A stretch of 64,000 bases of DNA from Acidobacteriaceae bacterium (GTDB lineage: Bacteria; Acidobacteriota; Terriglobia; Terriglobales; Acidobacteriaceae), in the NCBI GenBank assembly GCA_003134995.1, contig PLDC01000011.1, positions 100,105 through 164,104 of the forward strand, read 5' to 3'. The position numbers and the translations under genes are program-made. Positions 25,941 through 35,515 of this stretch are shown one piece after another. The notes under the pieces are model-generated. The model was not told where the DNA came from. It saw only the letters and a program-made list of their open reading frames with translations, and ran no database searches. The stretch's first letter is position 1, and each line of letters starts with the position of its first letter.

Positions 25941-27185
25941 TTGGTTCAGGGGCGCGTAATCGATGGACTTCAGGCCCTACTTGGCGCTAGCGACGCGGAA
26001 AAAGACGCGCGGGGTACGCGCTACACTCCGCGGGAAATTCGGCGTCAGCCCGCCTCGTGGCAAACGACTTATTCGATTTGCGCAGAGCGGCGGCCTGAGC
26101 TGACGCAGTTCTTGCTGCAGTCGCGGATCGCTGTCGAGGCGGAGAAGGGCGCGGAGCCGTTGCCTCGTCCAACCGTATTTCTTGTGGGTGCAGGGACATC
26201 CGATTATGTGGGCCAGGCTCTCGCTCCCTTGCTGCGCAGGTTGTGGGGATGCGAGGTGTGGGCCGTTCCAAGCACCGATCTGCTGACGAACTTCGACGAC
26301 CTTGTTTTTCGGGACCGGCCCTATCTCTGGATTTCGTTTTCGCGTTCGGGTGAGAGTTCCGAGGGATTGGCCGTCCTCGATGCCGCACTCGAGAAACATC
26401 CTAACGTGCGGCACCTGCTGGTGACTTGTAACGCGTCCGGCCAGATGGCTGCGGTTTGTGAAAAGGCTCCTGACCGCGCTTTCGTGCTGGCTCTCGACGA
26501 CTCCGCCAATGACCGCGGGTTGGCGATGACGAGTTCTTTCACAAATATGGTCGTCGCCGGACACTGCATTGCGCACACGTTTACTCCCGCTGATTACGAT
26601 GAGCAATTTTCTTTGTTGCGGAGCGCGGGAGAACGCTTCCTGGAATGTGCGCAGGAAAGTGCCGCAACGATTGCGCAGGAAGATTTCACGAAGGCATGTT
26701 TTGTAGGTTCGGGAGTACTGCGGGCAGTGGCGAGGGAATCCGCGCTGAAGGTGCTGGAACTGACGGCGGGTAATATCCAGGCAATGTCGGAATCCGCTCT
26801 GGGCCTGCGGCACGGACCGATGTCAGCGCTGGACGGAAATACGCTCTTCGTGAGCTTTCTTTCGCAGGATCGGCGGCGGCGGAGTTATGAACTCGATTTG
26901 CTGGAGGAAGTGCACAGGAAGCGACTTGGGAGGGTGCGCGTCGTGGTGACGCCGGAATCCACCGAGCGGCTCGACTCGACCGCGGATCATGTTCTTTCGT
27001 TGGATGCGCCGGGAAGTTTGCGGGAACATTCGCAGGAGCTCGGCGACGAATACCGCGCACCGATCGACGTGATGCTGGCCCAGTTGGTGGGATTGTTCTG
27101 TTCGCTGCGGCTGGGGCTGAAGCCGGATAGTCCGAGTCCGAATGGCGCGATCAGCCGCGTGGTGTCGCATGTGAATATTTACTGA
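25941..27185 (+). CDS. AgaS-type SIS-domain aldose/ketose isomerase (sugar-phosphate deaminase)
   Basis: The product has about 414 residues with two SIS domains: the first from near residue 75 (VFLVGAGTSDYVG, ISFSRSGESSEG) and the second from near residue 245 (CFVGSGVLRAVARESALKVLEL, SESALGLRHGPMS). This pattern is typical of AgaS, which deaminates or isomerises galactosamine-6-phosphate to tagatose-6-phosphate. TTG 25941 is preferred over GTG 25935 because AAGGAG ends five bases before it. The product of this step would feed the nearby PfkB kinase and GatZ-type aldolase. Confidence 0.87.
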   Translation: MVQGRVIDGLQALLGASDAEKDARGTRYTPREIRRQPASWQTTYSICAERRPELTQFLLQSRIAVEAEKGAEPLPRPTVFLVGAGTSDYVGQALAPLLRRLWGCEVWAVPSTDLLTNFDDLVFRDRPYLWISFSRSGESSEGLAVLDAALEKHPNVRHLLVTCNASGQMAAVCEKAPDRAFVLALDDSANDRGLAMTSSFTNMVVAGHCIAHTFTPADYDEQFSLLRSAGERFLECAQESAATIAQEDFTKACFVGSGVLRAVARESALKVLELTAGNIQAMSESALGLRHGPMSALDGNTLFVSFLSQDRRRRSYELDLLEEVHRKRLGRVRVVVTPESTERLDSTADHVLSLDAPGSLREHSQELGDEYRAPIDVMLAQLVGLFCSLRLGLKPDSPSPNGAISRVVSHVNIY

Positions 27186-27405
27186 AGATTTACGCTTGTG
27201 CGAACAGCACTCGACGAACATTACTTGCCAAATGGTATTTGCCTACCAACGACGCGACGACGTTGCAGCTACTCCGACTCACCGTTTACAATCTCAAGTA
27301 ACGTTCTGACGGATGTAAACCATCCCGAGTTTCGCAAACGTAGCCGCGCGGTGGTCAGGGTGCGGTACCTATGTCGGGATTCCTTTCAAGCAGTTGCTAA
27401 AATGT

Positions 27406-27482
27406 GGCGGCGTAGCTCAGGTGGCTAGAGCGACGGTCTCATAATCCGTAGGTCCGTGGTTCGAGTCCACGCGCCGCCACCA
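27406..27482 (+). tRNA. tRNA-Met (anticodon CAT)
   Basis: The 77-base gene has a 7-pair acceptor stem (GGCGGCG with CGCCGCC), D arm GTAGCTCAG, anticodon loop CTCATAA with CAT, T arm with GTTCGAGTC, and an encoded CCA (27480-27482). The T-T pair at the top of the anticodon stem (31-39) is a mismatch. Similarity to elongator tRNA-Met (CTCATAAT loop) is strong; a lysidine-modified tRNA-Ile2 also carries CAT in DNA and cannot be fully excluded. Confidence 0.93.
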
Positions 27483-27563
27483 ATCTCCACAACAACTTGC
27501 AGGCCGATGGATCTTTTCGAAGCCTGTTTCTGGATGGGTTCCGAATTACTAACGAATTGGGGC

Positions 27564-28823
27564 TTAATCGCCGGCTAGGCGCGCTGCTTGCGTCATGAGA
27601 TAATTTCGTTCCGGAATGCTCGTCGTTGCGGCGGCTGCGATTCGGTAGTGTTTGATGGCAGCTTCGTGATCTCCCGTTTGTTCCAGCAGGTGGGCACGAA
27701 CCGCGGCGAGACGATAGTGAGTGGCGAGGCGCGGGTCGGTGTCGAGCGCCGTCAGCAGTTGCAGTCCCTCGGCTGGGCCATGCACCATGGCGGCTGCGAT
27801 TGCGTGATTCAGAGTGACCATTGGACCAGGAGAGACTCGTTTCAATAACTCGTAGAGAGCGAGAATCTGTGGCCAGTCTGTGTCCTCGGCACGCCTGGCC
27901 TCGTCGTGAACGGCGGCGATTGCTGCCTGAAGTTGATACAGTCCGACCGCCCCTTTCGCCAGCGCGGAGGTGAGAAGCCCAGTGCCTTCGGAAATCTCCA
28001 CGCGATCCCACAAACTTCGATCTTGTTTATCCAGGGGGATGAGTTCTTCGTCGGGCCCGGTGCGAGCTGCACGCCGAGCGTCGGTTAGCAGCATGAGCGC
28101 GAGAAGACCTGCGACCTCGGCATTGTCGGGAATTAGCGTTCTCGCGTTACGCATCAGGCGAATCGCTTCCCGTGACAGGTCGAATCGTTGCAGATGCGAA
28201 CCGATGCTGCTGGTGTATCCCTCGTTGAAGATGAGGTAGAGGGTGTGCAGAACTGCGGGCAGCTGTTCAGCGCGCTCGTGCCGGTGGGGAAGACGGAACG
28301 GCGTGCCTGAAGTTTTGATGGTTTGCTTCGCGCGGCTGATTCGCTGCGCCATCGTGGCTTCCGGCACCAGAAAGGCGTTGGCGATTTCAGCCGTGGTCAA
28401 ACCGCCAACCGCCCGCAACGTCAGCGCGATTGCCGAGGACGGAGTGAGCGAGGGATGGCAGCACATGAACAACAAAATCAGAGTGTCGTCGGGATCCATG
28501 TCGGCCTCGATCTCGAGAGGCGATGCCACGATTTCTTTTTCAGCGGCGACTGCCGTTTCTCGTTCGCGGCGGGCAATTTCGCTGCGCGCCTGGTCCGTCA
28601 TGCGGCGGCACGCCACCTGAATCAGCCAGCCTCGAGGATTTTCGGGAACTCCCTGCTGCGGCCATTGGCTGAAAGCGGCGATCATCGCTTCCTGCACCGC
28701 ATCTTCGGCCGCGGAAAAATCGCGGAAGCGGCGCGCGACGGCGCCGAGCACCTGCGGCGCAAGTTCGCGCAACAAGTGCTCGGACGTCGCATCCCACGTC
28801 TTCGTCATCGGCACTCCGGTCAT
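27564..28823 (-). CDS. ECF42-type RNA polymerase sigma factor with C-terminal extension
   Basis: The product has about 419 residues, much longer than ordinary ECF factors. Region 2 (HLLRELAPQVLGAVARRF, DAVQEAMIAAF) and region 4 (LTLRAVGGLTTAEIANAFLV) occupy the first 190 residues; the rest is the helical, TPR-like extension of this group (DUF6596-type, e.g. LYLIFNEGYTSS). The family is known for genetic linkage to YCII/DGPF proteins, as here, and the extension is thought to regulate it instead of an anti-sigma factor. The ribosome-binding site and start are duplicated (28804-28833); starts at 28829, 28823 or 28808 are all possible. Confidence 0.92.
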   Translation of the reverse strand: MTGVPMTKTWDATSEHLLRELAPQVLGAVARRFRDFSAAEDAVQEAMIAAFSQWPQQGVPENPRGWLIQVACRRMTDQARSEIARRERETAVAAEKEIVASPLEIEADMDPDDTLILLFMCCHPSLTPSSAIALTLRAVGGLTTAEIANAFLVPEATMAQRISRAKQTIKTSGTPFRLPHRHERAEQLPAVLHTLYLIFNEGYTSSIGSHLQRFDLSREAIRLMRNARTLIPDNAEVAGLLALMLLTDARRAARTGPDEELIPLDKQDRSLWDRVEISEGTGLLTSALAKGAVGLYQLQAAIAAVHDEARRAEDTDWPQILALYELLKRVSPGPMVTLNHAIAAAMVHGPAEGLQLLTALDTDPRLATHYRLAAVRAHLLEQTGDHEAAIKHYRIAAAATTSIPERNYLMTQAARLAGD

Positions 28824-28833
28824 CGGCACTCCG
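28804..28833 (-). repeat. Perfect 15-base tandem duplication containing ribosome-binding site and ATG
   Basis: On the coding strand the unit CGGAGTGCCGATGAC occurs twice without mismatch. Each copy carries a GGAG and an ATG five bases later, in the same frame, so the ECF42 gene has two equivalent starts. Confidence 0.9.
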
Positions 28834-29229
28834 TTAGAGCATTTCCGGCGGCGGTCCGCTCATAATCGGGCGTACTTCAATCGGCATGTTCAACGGCGCA
28901 CCGCCGGGGCCGGGCGCGGCCGACATCTTCGCGGCAATCTCATAGGCTCGCTGTGAACTGTCGACATCGATGATCCAGAAGCCGGCCAGAAATTCTTTGG
29001 ACTCCGGAAACACGCCGTCTGTCACGGGCCGGCCGTCTTTGCCAGCCCGCACCTGCTTCGCCTGATCAGGAAACGACAGACCTTCCGCCGACACTAGTTC
29101 CCCACGCTCATGCAGTTCTTTATTGGCAGCTATCATGAAGGCAATATGTGCCTGAAGATCCTTCCGCGGCCATTCTGGCACGCCGTGCCCACTCTTCATT
29201 GTGTTCATCATCAAAATGTATTTCATCAT
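28834..29229 (-). CDS. YCII-related (DGPF-type) domain protein
   Basis: The product has 131 residues with a ferredoxin-like fold: MMKYILMMNTMKSGHGVPEW at the start, TDGVFPESKEFLAGFWIIDV in the middle and IEVRPIM at the end. YCII domains carry a conserved His/Asp pair, but the biochemical role of the DGPF group is unsettled. It is the gene next to the ECF42 factor, 10 bases upstream of its likely ATG, with AAGGAG before its own start. It is a paralogue of the next gene in the operon. Confidence 0.87.
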   Translation of the reverse strand: MMKYILMMNTMKSGHGVPEWPRKDLQAHIAFMIAANKELHERGELVSAEGLSFPDQAKQVRAGKDGRPVTDGVFPESKEFLAGFWIIDVDSSQRAYEIAAKMSAAPGPGGAPLNMPIEVRPIMSGPPPEML

Positions 29230-29314
29230 CTCGCTCCTTTATTTTATTAGGCGCCCACTTCCGGTGCCTTCAGGTGGAAGTCGTAGCCAGCACTCCGTTC
29301 TCGACATTCGTCAA

Positions 29315-29686
29315 TCAAGATTTGGCTTCATAGGTTGCGAACTGCCGCACCTCAATCGGCATGTTTCCAGATGCGGAGGAGATCCGTCCCGCGATGGCGT
29401 ACGCGCGCTCGGCGTTCGGAACGTCGACGATCCAGTAGCCCAGCAGAAATTCCTTCGATTCGGGGAAGATGCCGTCGGTGACGGGGACGCCGTCCTTTTC
29501 GCCGCGCACGACCTTGGCTTCTTTCGGTTGGGCTAAACCTTGGGTGGCGACAAATTCTCCGGACTCGGTTAGATCTTGGTTGATGCGATGCAGAACTGCC
29601 ATGTGCGCCTGAATATTTTGTTTCGGCCGGGCGCGATATCCCTCAACGCCGGCATTCGTTCCTGACATCAGCAAAATGTATTTCAT
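29315..29686 (-). CDS. YCII-related (DGPF-type) domain protein
   Basis: The product has 123 residues, clearly paralogous to the YCII protein at 28834 (MKYILLMSG, TDGIFPESKEFLLGYWIVDV, MPIEVRQF). The AGGAG eight bases before ATG supports the start. Tandem DGPF-type genes upstream of an ECF42 sigma factor are a known arrangement and are the likely targets of that factor. Confidence 0.87.
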   Translation of the reverse strand: MKYILLMSGTNAGVEGYRARPKQNIQAHMAVLHRINQDLTESGEFVATQGLAQPKEAKVVRGEKDGVPVTDGIFPESKEFLLGYWIVDVPNAERAYAIAGRISSASGNMPIEVRQFATYEAKS

Positions 29687-29719
29687 GCTTTCTGCTCCTG
29701 TGCTGGTTTTATTTTCCTT

Positions 29720-30130
29720 CTACTTCGCCTGGGTATGAAACATCCATCGGACGCCGAACTGGTCGTTGAGTGCTCCGTACATGCCAAAGAATTGCTGGCT
29801 CAGAGGATCTGTGACCTCGCCTCCCTGGGAAAGTTTTTCGAATAGAGACTTTAATTCCTGAGTTGTGCCTCCGCTGAGAAAGAGACAAGCCGTGTTGCCA
29901 CGAACCGGCGTGCGATCAGGCCGCAGCCAGTCCGATGCCGAAATATCCGCGCCGCTAGCTGTCAGCCGGGCATTCAGAATTTTGTCGTGTTGGGAGGCTG
30001 GAATTCGATTTTTCTCGGGAGTGTCTTTCACCGCAGTCAGAATCAGCTCTCCGCCGAAGCACGATTTGTAAAACTCCATTGCTTGCCGGCAATTGCCTTC
30101 GAACAGCAGGTATGGGGTTAGGGTTGTCAT
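29720..30130 (-). CDS. VOC-family (PhnB/glyoxalase-like) protein
   Basis: The product has 136 residues of the vicinal-oxygen-chelate superfamily: TLTPYLLFEGNCRQAMEFYK at the N-terminus, GADISASDWL and GTTQELKSLFEKLSQGGEV in the middle, and FGVRWMFH near the end. PhnB-like members have no single established function, and some lack metal ligands. The gene heads the ECF42 operon, with AAGGAGA before the ATG. Confidence 0.88.
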   Translation of the reverse strand: MTTLTPYLLFEGNCRQAMEFYKSCFGGELILTAVKDTPEKNRIPASQHDKILNARLTASGADISASDWLRPDRTPVRGNTACLFLSGGTTQELKSLFEKLSQGGEVTDPLSQQFFGMYGALNDQFGVRWMFHTQAK

Positions 30131-30298
30131 TTTTTGTCTCCTTGTTTGTTGCCGCGCCTGCGATCTGCGCTTTCATCCTGTAGTCGGAGCTGTCCAGCCA
30201 TTCTCTACATTTTCTTTAGAAACATTTCATGGGGCAAAAATCGCCGCCCGATGTAGATTTAGGAACGGCAGAACCGACATCGCAGTGGAGGCGAGAAA

Positions 30299-31066
30299 GT
30301 GAAAACCGATGAAATGGTAGTGGACGTTAGCCAGGACTGGGTGCTGGCCTGCAATGTGCAAGAGGCGTTTATGCAGGCGCCGCATACGGCTAGCGCTTCG
30401 TTAGACTATAGCGCCCGCTGTCGTCAGGTCCGGGCACTCGGCGGCGATTGCTACAATTTCATCCCCCTGAAACAGGACGGCCTAGGCTTGGTCGTTGGAG
30501 ACGCGTCGGGCAAGGGCCTGGCCGGTGCGCTCATGATCGCCAACGTGCAATCCTCCCTCAGAACGGCGGCATTGTTTACGGGAGATGACTTGGCCGCTCT
30601 ACTGAAGGTAGTGAATGGGCAGACGTGCGTTTCGTTCGCCGAAGGCCGGTATGCGACGTTGTTCTACGGAGTGTTCGACGGCTCGACCTGCACTCTGCGG
30701 TATGTGAATGCCGGACATAATCCGCCGATCGTCATTCGGCAGGACGGTTCAACGCACTGGCTGGAGACAGGCGGCGCCCCGGTGGGATTGTTCGCAGATT
30801 CGGAGTATCGGGAGGGCACCGTAAGACTCGAAACCGGTCATTTGCTAATCGCCTTTACTGATGGACTTATTGAAGCGGAAAATCAGGACGGTCAGGAATG
30901 GGGAGTTGAAGGCTTAGTGAAAGCAGCGGCTAGCGGAGCGCAATGCATTCAAGGCGCTGGAGATCTCGTTAATTCAATCTTCAGCACCATGGATGACTTC
31001 TGCCAGGGACGCCAAACCGACGATGCAACCTTGGCGGTGATACGGGTTGGCCCGCGGGCCCTCTGA
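30299..31066 (+). CDS. SpoIIE/PP2C-type serine phosphatase (RsbU-like catalytic domain)
   Basis: The 255-residue protein is mostly one SpoIIE phosphatase domain. Metal-binding aspartates lie in LGGDCYNF (near residue 51), GDASGKGLAGA (near residue 69), LLIAFTDGLIEA (near residue 184) and the C-terminal QTDDATLAVI. There is no sensor or membrane domain, so it depends on a partner for regulation. Such enzymes dephosphorylate anti-sigma antagonists in partner-switching pathways. The GTG start follows GGAGG. No anti-sigma antagonist is adjacent. Confidence 0.88.
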   Translation: MKTDEMVVDVSQDWVLACNVQEAFMQAPHTASASLDYSARCRQVRALGGDCYNFIPLKQDGLGLVVGDASGKGLAGALMIANVQSSLRTAALFTGDDLAALLKVVNGQTCVSFAEGRYATLFYGVFDGSTCTLRYVNAGHNPPIVIRQDGSTHWLETGGAPVGLFADSEYREGTVRLETGHLLIAFTDGLIEAENQDGQEWGVEGLVKAAASGAQCIQGAGDLVNSIFSTMDDFCQGRQTDDATLAVIRVGPRAL

Positions 31067-31103
31067 ACATTGGGTTAGAGAGGACTCTCTGACGAGCCGA
31101 TTC

Positions 31104-31439
31104 TCAGCTCTGTGCACGGCGTTCGCGCGTCGCAGCGCCTTTGGCGGCGGCCGCTCCCCTATTCTTTTGGGGATGAACGCCCAAGTCGTGCCAGGACGTT
31201 TCCGCAAGGTTGACGCCGAAATAGCCTGCGGCCTTCTCGATGTTTGCGAAAGCCAAAGCGCGGTCGGCATCGGAGACGTCGATGACTTGATCGAACCGCG
31301 CAACGGCGTTGCGCACATGTTGTGCGTCGGTCATTGGTTCTTTACGCTGCTTCGGAAACGCGTAGACGCTGTCGGGAAGGTCACTCTGCGTGGTCAACGT
31401 TCCGTGTTTCTCGTGGGATTTCCAAGTTGCTTCCGGCAT
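31104..31439 (-). CDS. Small DUF6582-like protein
   Basis: The product has 111 residues. The segment GTLTTQSDLPDSVYAFPKQR followed by an (H)VRNAVARFDQV helix resembles DUF6582-type proteins, also seen beside phage and stress genes; this is from memory of the family pattern and is tentative. No membrane segment is present, and the C-terminus is Ala/Arg-rich. A ribosome-binding site AAAGGA precedes the ATG. Function unknown. Confidence 0.6.
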   Translation of the reverse strand: MPEATWKSHEKHGTLTTQSDLPDSVYAFPKQRKEPMTDAQHVRNAVARFDQVIDVSDADRALAFANIEKAAGYFGVNLAETSWHDLGVHPQKNRGAAAAKGAATRERRAQS

Positions 31440-31487
31440 TTCTTTGCCATCCTTTCTTTCAATTGTCGTATGGTCCAGAAAACAGAA

Positions 31488-31841
31488 CTAATTCAGCAAC
31501 GATTCCCAGTTGGCCGGCACCCTGCCTGCGGGTCCAGGTACGGGCTGACTGGCGGGATGAGAATGCGGCGGAGGCAACTCCCCGCCCCTGACCATTCCCT
31601 TCTTCTCGTAATCGTAGAACCAATCCTCGCCCGGCTCAAAGCTGGCGATGATCTGATGACCTGTGGCTGCCGCGTGCTTGGACGCATGCTGGCTCGGAGA
31701 ACTGTCACAGCATCCGATGTGCCCACACTCCGCACAGCGGCGGAGATGAAACCACCAACTTTTCGGTGACGCCAGGCATTCGACACATCCGTCGCCGCTT
31801 GGCTTCGAAGCGGGATTAATTCCGGGACGATCTTTTTTCAT
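31488..31841 (-). CDS. UBP-type zinc-finger protein
   Basis: The product has 117 residues. The cysteine/histidine pattern (CVECL, CAECGHIGCCDSS, HASKHAAATGH) is the UBP zinc finger first known from ubiquitin hydrolases, followed by a DWFYDYEKKGMV tail. Bacteria have no ubiquitin, so these stand-alone fingers are thought to bind peptides or act in redox or stress roles; the true role is unknown. It begins with ATG, with GAGGA upstream. Confidence 0.85.
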   Translation of the reverse strand: MKKDRPGINPASKPSGDGCVECLASPKSWWFHLRRCAECGHIGCCDSSPSQHASKHAAATGHQIIASFEPGEDWFYDYEKKGMVRGGELPPPHSHPASQPVPGPAGRVPANWESLLN

Positions 31842-31881
31842 TTTCGATTTTCCTCTCGATGTTTTATGTGAAGCGACGAGT

Positions 31882-32793
31882 TCACGCTACCAGCAAAATT
31901 TTACCGCTGCTGCCCTTTTCTGCCGCTGCCTGGGCCTCGGCCGCTTCGCTGAGTGGCAGCTTCTGGCTGATCGGGATTATCAGCTTGCCATCTCGTACAG
32001 CTTCGGCCATGAACTCGAGTGTTTTCCTGTCGAAATGCGAGAACACGTGCGTTACCTTCACAGATGGATATGTCGCGGCGTTCTGCGGCGCCTCGACAAC
32101 AGATGCATACACTCCTCCCGGCTTGACCCTGGCGATCAGCTTCTCGGCGAGTTTTCCGCCGACCGTATCAGCCACTGCATCGAGCGGCGGAAGATTCGCA
32201 ATCTCGGTGTCGTCGTCGGTTGCGACCACCTGGTCCGCGCCCACGGTCTTCGCGTCGTCTGTCTGCATCTGCTTCTTTAGAACACCCGCGATTACAGTCG
32301 CCCCGCGTTGCTTCGCGGTGAATGCCGCTGAACGCCCGACACTTCCTACAGCACCTACGACCAAAACCGTCTGGCCTGCTTTGATCTCCGTAGCGGCCAT
32401 GAGTTGGTTGCCGGTCACCGTGACCAGCGGCAGCGCGGCCGCCTGGATCAAATCGAGCCCCTTGGGAACTTTCGCCAGAGCCGCAGCTTTTACGACGCAA
32501 AGCTCGGCGTAAGTGTTATCCGCCATCGCGAACACCTGGTCGCCAACCGAAAAGTCCTCTACCCGAGATTCAACTTTCGCTACGGTCCCCGCGATGTCGA
32601 CCCCTATGAGGCTTGGGAAGTGCATGGGATAAAAATCTTTCGTTAACCCAGCGCGCCGTTTGTAGTCGATGGGATTCACGCTGCTGGCGGCGACGCGCAC
32701 CAGCACTTCGCCGGGTCCCGGAACCGGGTCAGGGTATTGCTCGAACTTGAGTACTTCTGGACCACCATATTGGTGGACGACGATTGCGTTCAT
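31882..32793 (-). CDS. NADP-dependent quinone-oxidoreductase-like protein (medium-chain dehydrogenase family)
   Basis: The product has 303 residues with the zinc-free quinone oxidoreductase plan: GroES-like domain (VVHQYGGPEVLKFEQYP, VAASSVNPIDYKRR) and Rossmann domain (VLVVGAVGSVGRSAAFTAKQ). No catalytic zinc cysteine/histidine set is present. Enzymes of this type reduce quinones or enoyl compounds with NADPH. A near-perfect GGAGGTGA precedes the ATG. It is divergent from phosphoketolase. Confidence 0.88.
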   Translation of the reverse strand: MNAIVVHQYGGPEVLKFEQYPDPVPGPGEVLVRVAASSVNPIDYKRRAGLTKDFYPMHFPSLIGVDIAGTVAKVESRVEDFSVGDQVFAMADNTYAELCVVKAAALAKVPKGLDLIQAAALPLVTVTGNQLMAATEIKAGQTVLVVGAVGSVGRSAAFTAKQRGATVIAGVLKKQMQTDDAKTVGADQVVATDDDTEIANLPPLDAVADTVGGKLAEKLIARVKPGGVYASVVEAPQNAATYPSVKVTHVFSHFDRKTLEFMAEAVRDGKLIIPISQKLPLSEAAEAQAAAEKGSSGKILLVA

Positions 32794-33116
32794 AATTCAC
32801 CTCCAAGTTGGAAGACAAGCCTTAAAGAACAGTTGGATGTAGAAAGCCGCGATTGGTCGCACAGTTCACTTTTCGACTGAACGCTTGCGGAAGGCGACGC
32901 GCGTTCCCAGTTCCGCATCATCCGCTATTTAGCACGAACCGTGGTGAAGAATCTATTGGACGATGGTATCGGCTGACACTTTTTGCGATCGGTGTGGCGA
33001 CAAAGTGGTGTGCCAATCCGAATTCCTAAGTCTTTTCATAATCCCGTAGCATCACAGGTTTATGCTTTAAGCAGGTCATCCTCAAAGATGGCGAATTGGA
33101 GTTTCCGGAGAACCGA
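32794..33116. other. Intergenic region between divergent oxidoreductase and phosphoketolase genes
   Basis: These 323 bases hold the two divergent promoters, but no box I would name. There is no coding region, clear palindrome or RNA gene that I can support. Confidence 0.5.
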
Positions 33117-35513
33117 ATGGCTGGCGCAACTGAGGTTTCGGCTGAAATCCTGACGCCGCTCAGCGCTGATGAGTTGAGAAAGATCGACGCTTACTGGCAT
33201 GCCTGCAATTATTTAGCGGCTGGAATGATCTATCTTCGCGCGAATCCTCTGCTGCGCGAGCCCTTGAAGCCGGAGCACATCAAGAATCGGCTGCTTGGCC
33301 ATTGGGGATCAGATCCAGGACAGTCTTTGATCTGGATTCACCTGAACCGTCTGATTAAGAAATACGACCTGAATGTGATGTACATCGCGGGCCCGGGCCA
33401 CGGCGCGCCGGCAACTTTGGCCAACTGCTACCTTGAAGGCTACTACTCCGAGATTTATCCCGATAAGAGTCGCGATGAAGCTGGCCTGCTCAAGTTCTTT
33501 CAGCAGTTTTCGTTTCCCGGCGGGATCGGCTCGCACTGTACGCCGGAAACACCCGGCTCGATTCACGAAGGCGGCGAACTGGGCTATTCCATCTCGCATG
33601 CGTACGGAGCGGCATTCGACAATCCTGATCTCATCGTTGCTGTCGCGGTAGGAGACGGCGAAGCCGAGACCGGTCCGCTTGCAACAGCCTGGCACTCGAA
33701 TAAATTCCTGAATCCCATTCGCGATGGAGCTGTGCTGCCCGTGCTGCATCTCAACGGCTACAAGATCGCGAATCCCACGATCCTGGCGCGCATCCCGCAT
33801 GAAGAATTGGAAGCGCTTCTGATCGGATACGGGCACAAACCTTATTTCGTCGAGGGCGACGACCCGCTTGCCATGCATCAGCAAATGGCTTCGACCCTCG
33901 AGCAATGCGTTCTGGAAATTCGCTCGATTCAGCAGCGCGCCCGCTCCACCGGCGATGCTACGCGGCCGCGCTGGCCCATGATCGTACTTCGCTCTCCCAA
34001 GGGATGGACTGGACCGAAAGTTGTGAACGGCCACAAAGTCGAGGGATCGTGGCGGGCGCATCAGATTCCCGTGTCCGACCCAGCGACGAATAAGAAAGAT
34101 CTGACGCTTGTCGAAGACTGGTTGCGCAGTTACAAGCCCGAAGAATTATTCGACGCCAACGGTACGCTCGTTCCCGAACTGCAGGAGCTTGCGCCTTTAG
34201 GTCCACGGCGCATCTCCGCCAATCCGCACGCCAACGGCGGAGTGCTGCGAAGAGAACTCGAACTGCCAGACTTTCGCGACTACGCGGTCGAAGTCAAAGC
34301 GCCGGGTGGAATTTACGCGCAGCCCACCGATGTGCTCGCGCACTTTCTCGCCGAGGTAATGCGCCGTAACATGAGTTCCTTCCGTGTGTTTGGACCCGAT
34401 GAGACTGCGTCCAACAGGCTCACAGCCATCTATGCCGCCTCGAAGAAAACCTGGTTGGCCGAATTCAGGCCGGATGACGCCGACGGTGGCGAACTCGATA
34501 TCGCCGGGCGCGTGATGGAAATGTTGAGCGAGCACACGCTGCAAGGATGGTTTGAAGGCTACGTTCTGACGGGCCGCCACGGCCTCTTTTCAAGTTATGA
34601 AGCTTTCATTCACGTCATTGATTCCATGTTCAACCAGCACGCCAAATGGCTGGAGAAATCCAAGAAAGAACTCGATTGGCGGGCGCCTGTGCCGTCGATC
34701 AACCTCCTCATTACTTCTCTGGTGTGGCGGCAGGATCACAACGGCTTCACGCATCAAGACCCCGGATTTCTTGACGTAGTCACCAACAAGAGTCCCGATG
34801 TCGTGCGAATTTATTTACCGCCGGACGCGAACTGCCTGCTCAGCGTGACGGACCACTGCCTTCGGTCGCGCGATTACGTCAACGTAATCGTCGCGGATAA
34901 GCAGGAGCATTTGCAGTACCTCAACATGGAAGATGCGGTCACGCATTGCACCAAGGGCATTGGCATCTGGGACTGGGCGTCGAGCGACGACGGTGAAGAG
35001 CCTGACATAGTGATGGCCTGTGCCGGCGACATCCCGACGATGGAGTCGCTGGCGGCGGTCGCAATCTTGAAAGCACACTTCGCCGATTTGAAGATACGAT
35101 TCGTCAACGTTGTGGATCTTTTCCGCCTCATGCCGGCGACTGAGCATCCGCATGGACTCTCGGATCGCGATTTCGATTCGCTCTTCACCGCCGACAAGCC
35201 GGTCATCTTCAACTTCCATTCCTATCCTTCGCTCATTCACAAGCTAAGTTACCGGCGCAAGAATCACGACAACTTCCATGTGCGCGGATACAAGGAAAAG
35301 GGCAGCATCAACACACCGCTCGAACTCGCGATTCTGAATCAGATCGACCGCTTTAATCTGGCGATTGACGTCATCGATCGTGTCCCGCGTCTGCGCTCCG
35401 TCGGCGCGCACGTCAAGGAATGGCTGAAGGGCCAGATCATCGAGAGCATTCACTACGCTCACACCGAAGGCATCGACAAAGAAGAAATTCGAAAGTGGAA
35501 GTGGCCCGGATAG
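33117..35513 (+). CDS. xfp: Phosphoketolase
   Basis: The product has 798 residues, the usual length. It is a thiamine-diphosphate enzyme that splits xylulose-5-phosphate (or fructose-6-phosphate) into acetyl phosphate and glyceraldehyde-3-phosphate (or erythrose-4-phosphate). Family marks are [11 protein letters not shown] near residue 88, [23 protein letters not shown] (shortened here to its outer residues) near residue 137, the ThDP site [20 protein letters not shown] near residue 180, and the C-terminal [14 protein letters not shown] 33117 with GGAG is the start. Acetate kinase follows after 2 bases and would use the acetyl phosphate. Confidence 0.95.
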   Translation: MAGATEVSAEILTPLSADELRKIDAYWHACNYLAAGMIYLRANPLLREPLKPEHIKNRLLGHWGSDPGQSLIWIHLNRLIKKYDLNVMYIAGPGHGAPATLANCYLEGYYSEIYPDKSRDEAGLLKFFQQFSFPGGIGSHCTPETPGSIHEGGELGYSISHAYGAAFDNPDLIVAVAVGDGEAETGPLATAWHSNKFLNPIRDGAVLPVLHLNGYKIANPTILARIPHEELEALLIGYGHKPYFVEGDDPLAMHQQMASTLEQCVLEIRSIQQRARSTGDATRPRWPMIVLRSPKGWTGPKVVNGHKVEGSWRAHQIPVSDPATNKKDLTLVEDWLRSYKPEELFDANGTLVPELQELAPLGPRRISANPHANGGVLRRELELPDFRDYAVEVKAPGGIYAQPTDVLAHFLAEVMRRNMSSFRVFGPDETASNRLTAIYAASKKTWLAEFRPDDADGGELDIAGRVMEMLSEHTLQGWFEGYVLTGRHGLFSSYEAFIHVIDSMFNQHAKWLEKSKKELDWRAPVPSINLLITSLVWRQDHNGFTHQDPGFLDVVTNKSPDVVRIYLPPDANCLLSVTDHCLRSRDYVNVIVADKQEHLQYLNMEDAVTHCTKGIGIWDWASSDDGEEPDIVMACAGDIPTMESLAAVAILKAHFADLKIRFVNVVDLFRLMPATEHPHGLSDRDFDSLFTADKPVIFNFHSYPSLIHKLSYRRKNHDNFHVRGYKEKGSINTPLELAILNQIDRFNLAIDVIDRVPRLRSVGAHVKEWLKGQIIESIHYAHTEGIDKEEIRKWKWPG

Positions 35514-35515
35514 CG

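Noticed and set aside
27439-28011. Long minus-strand reading frame ending in VAARGLEPRTYGL
   Set aside because: The end is the antisense of the tRNA-Met gene and the rest is the shadow of the ECF42 gene; this is a well-known false protein.
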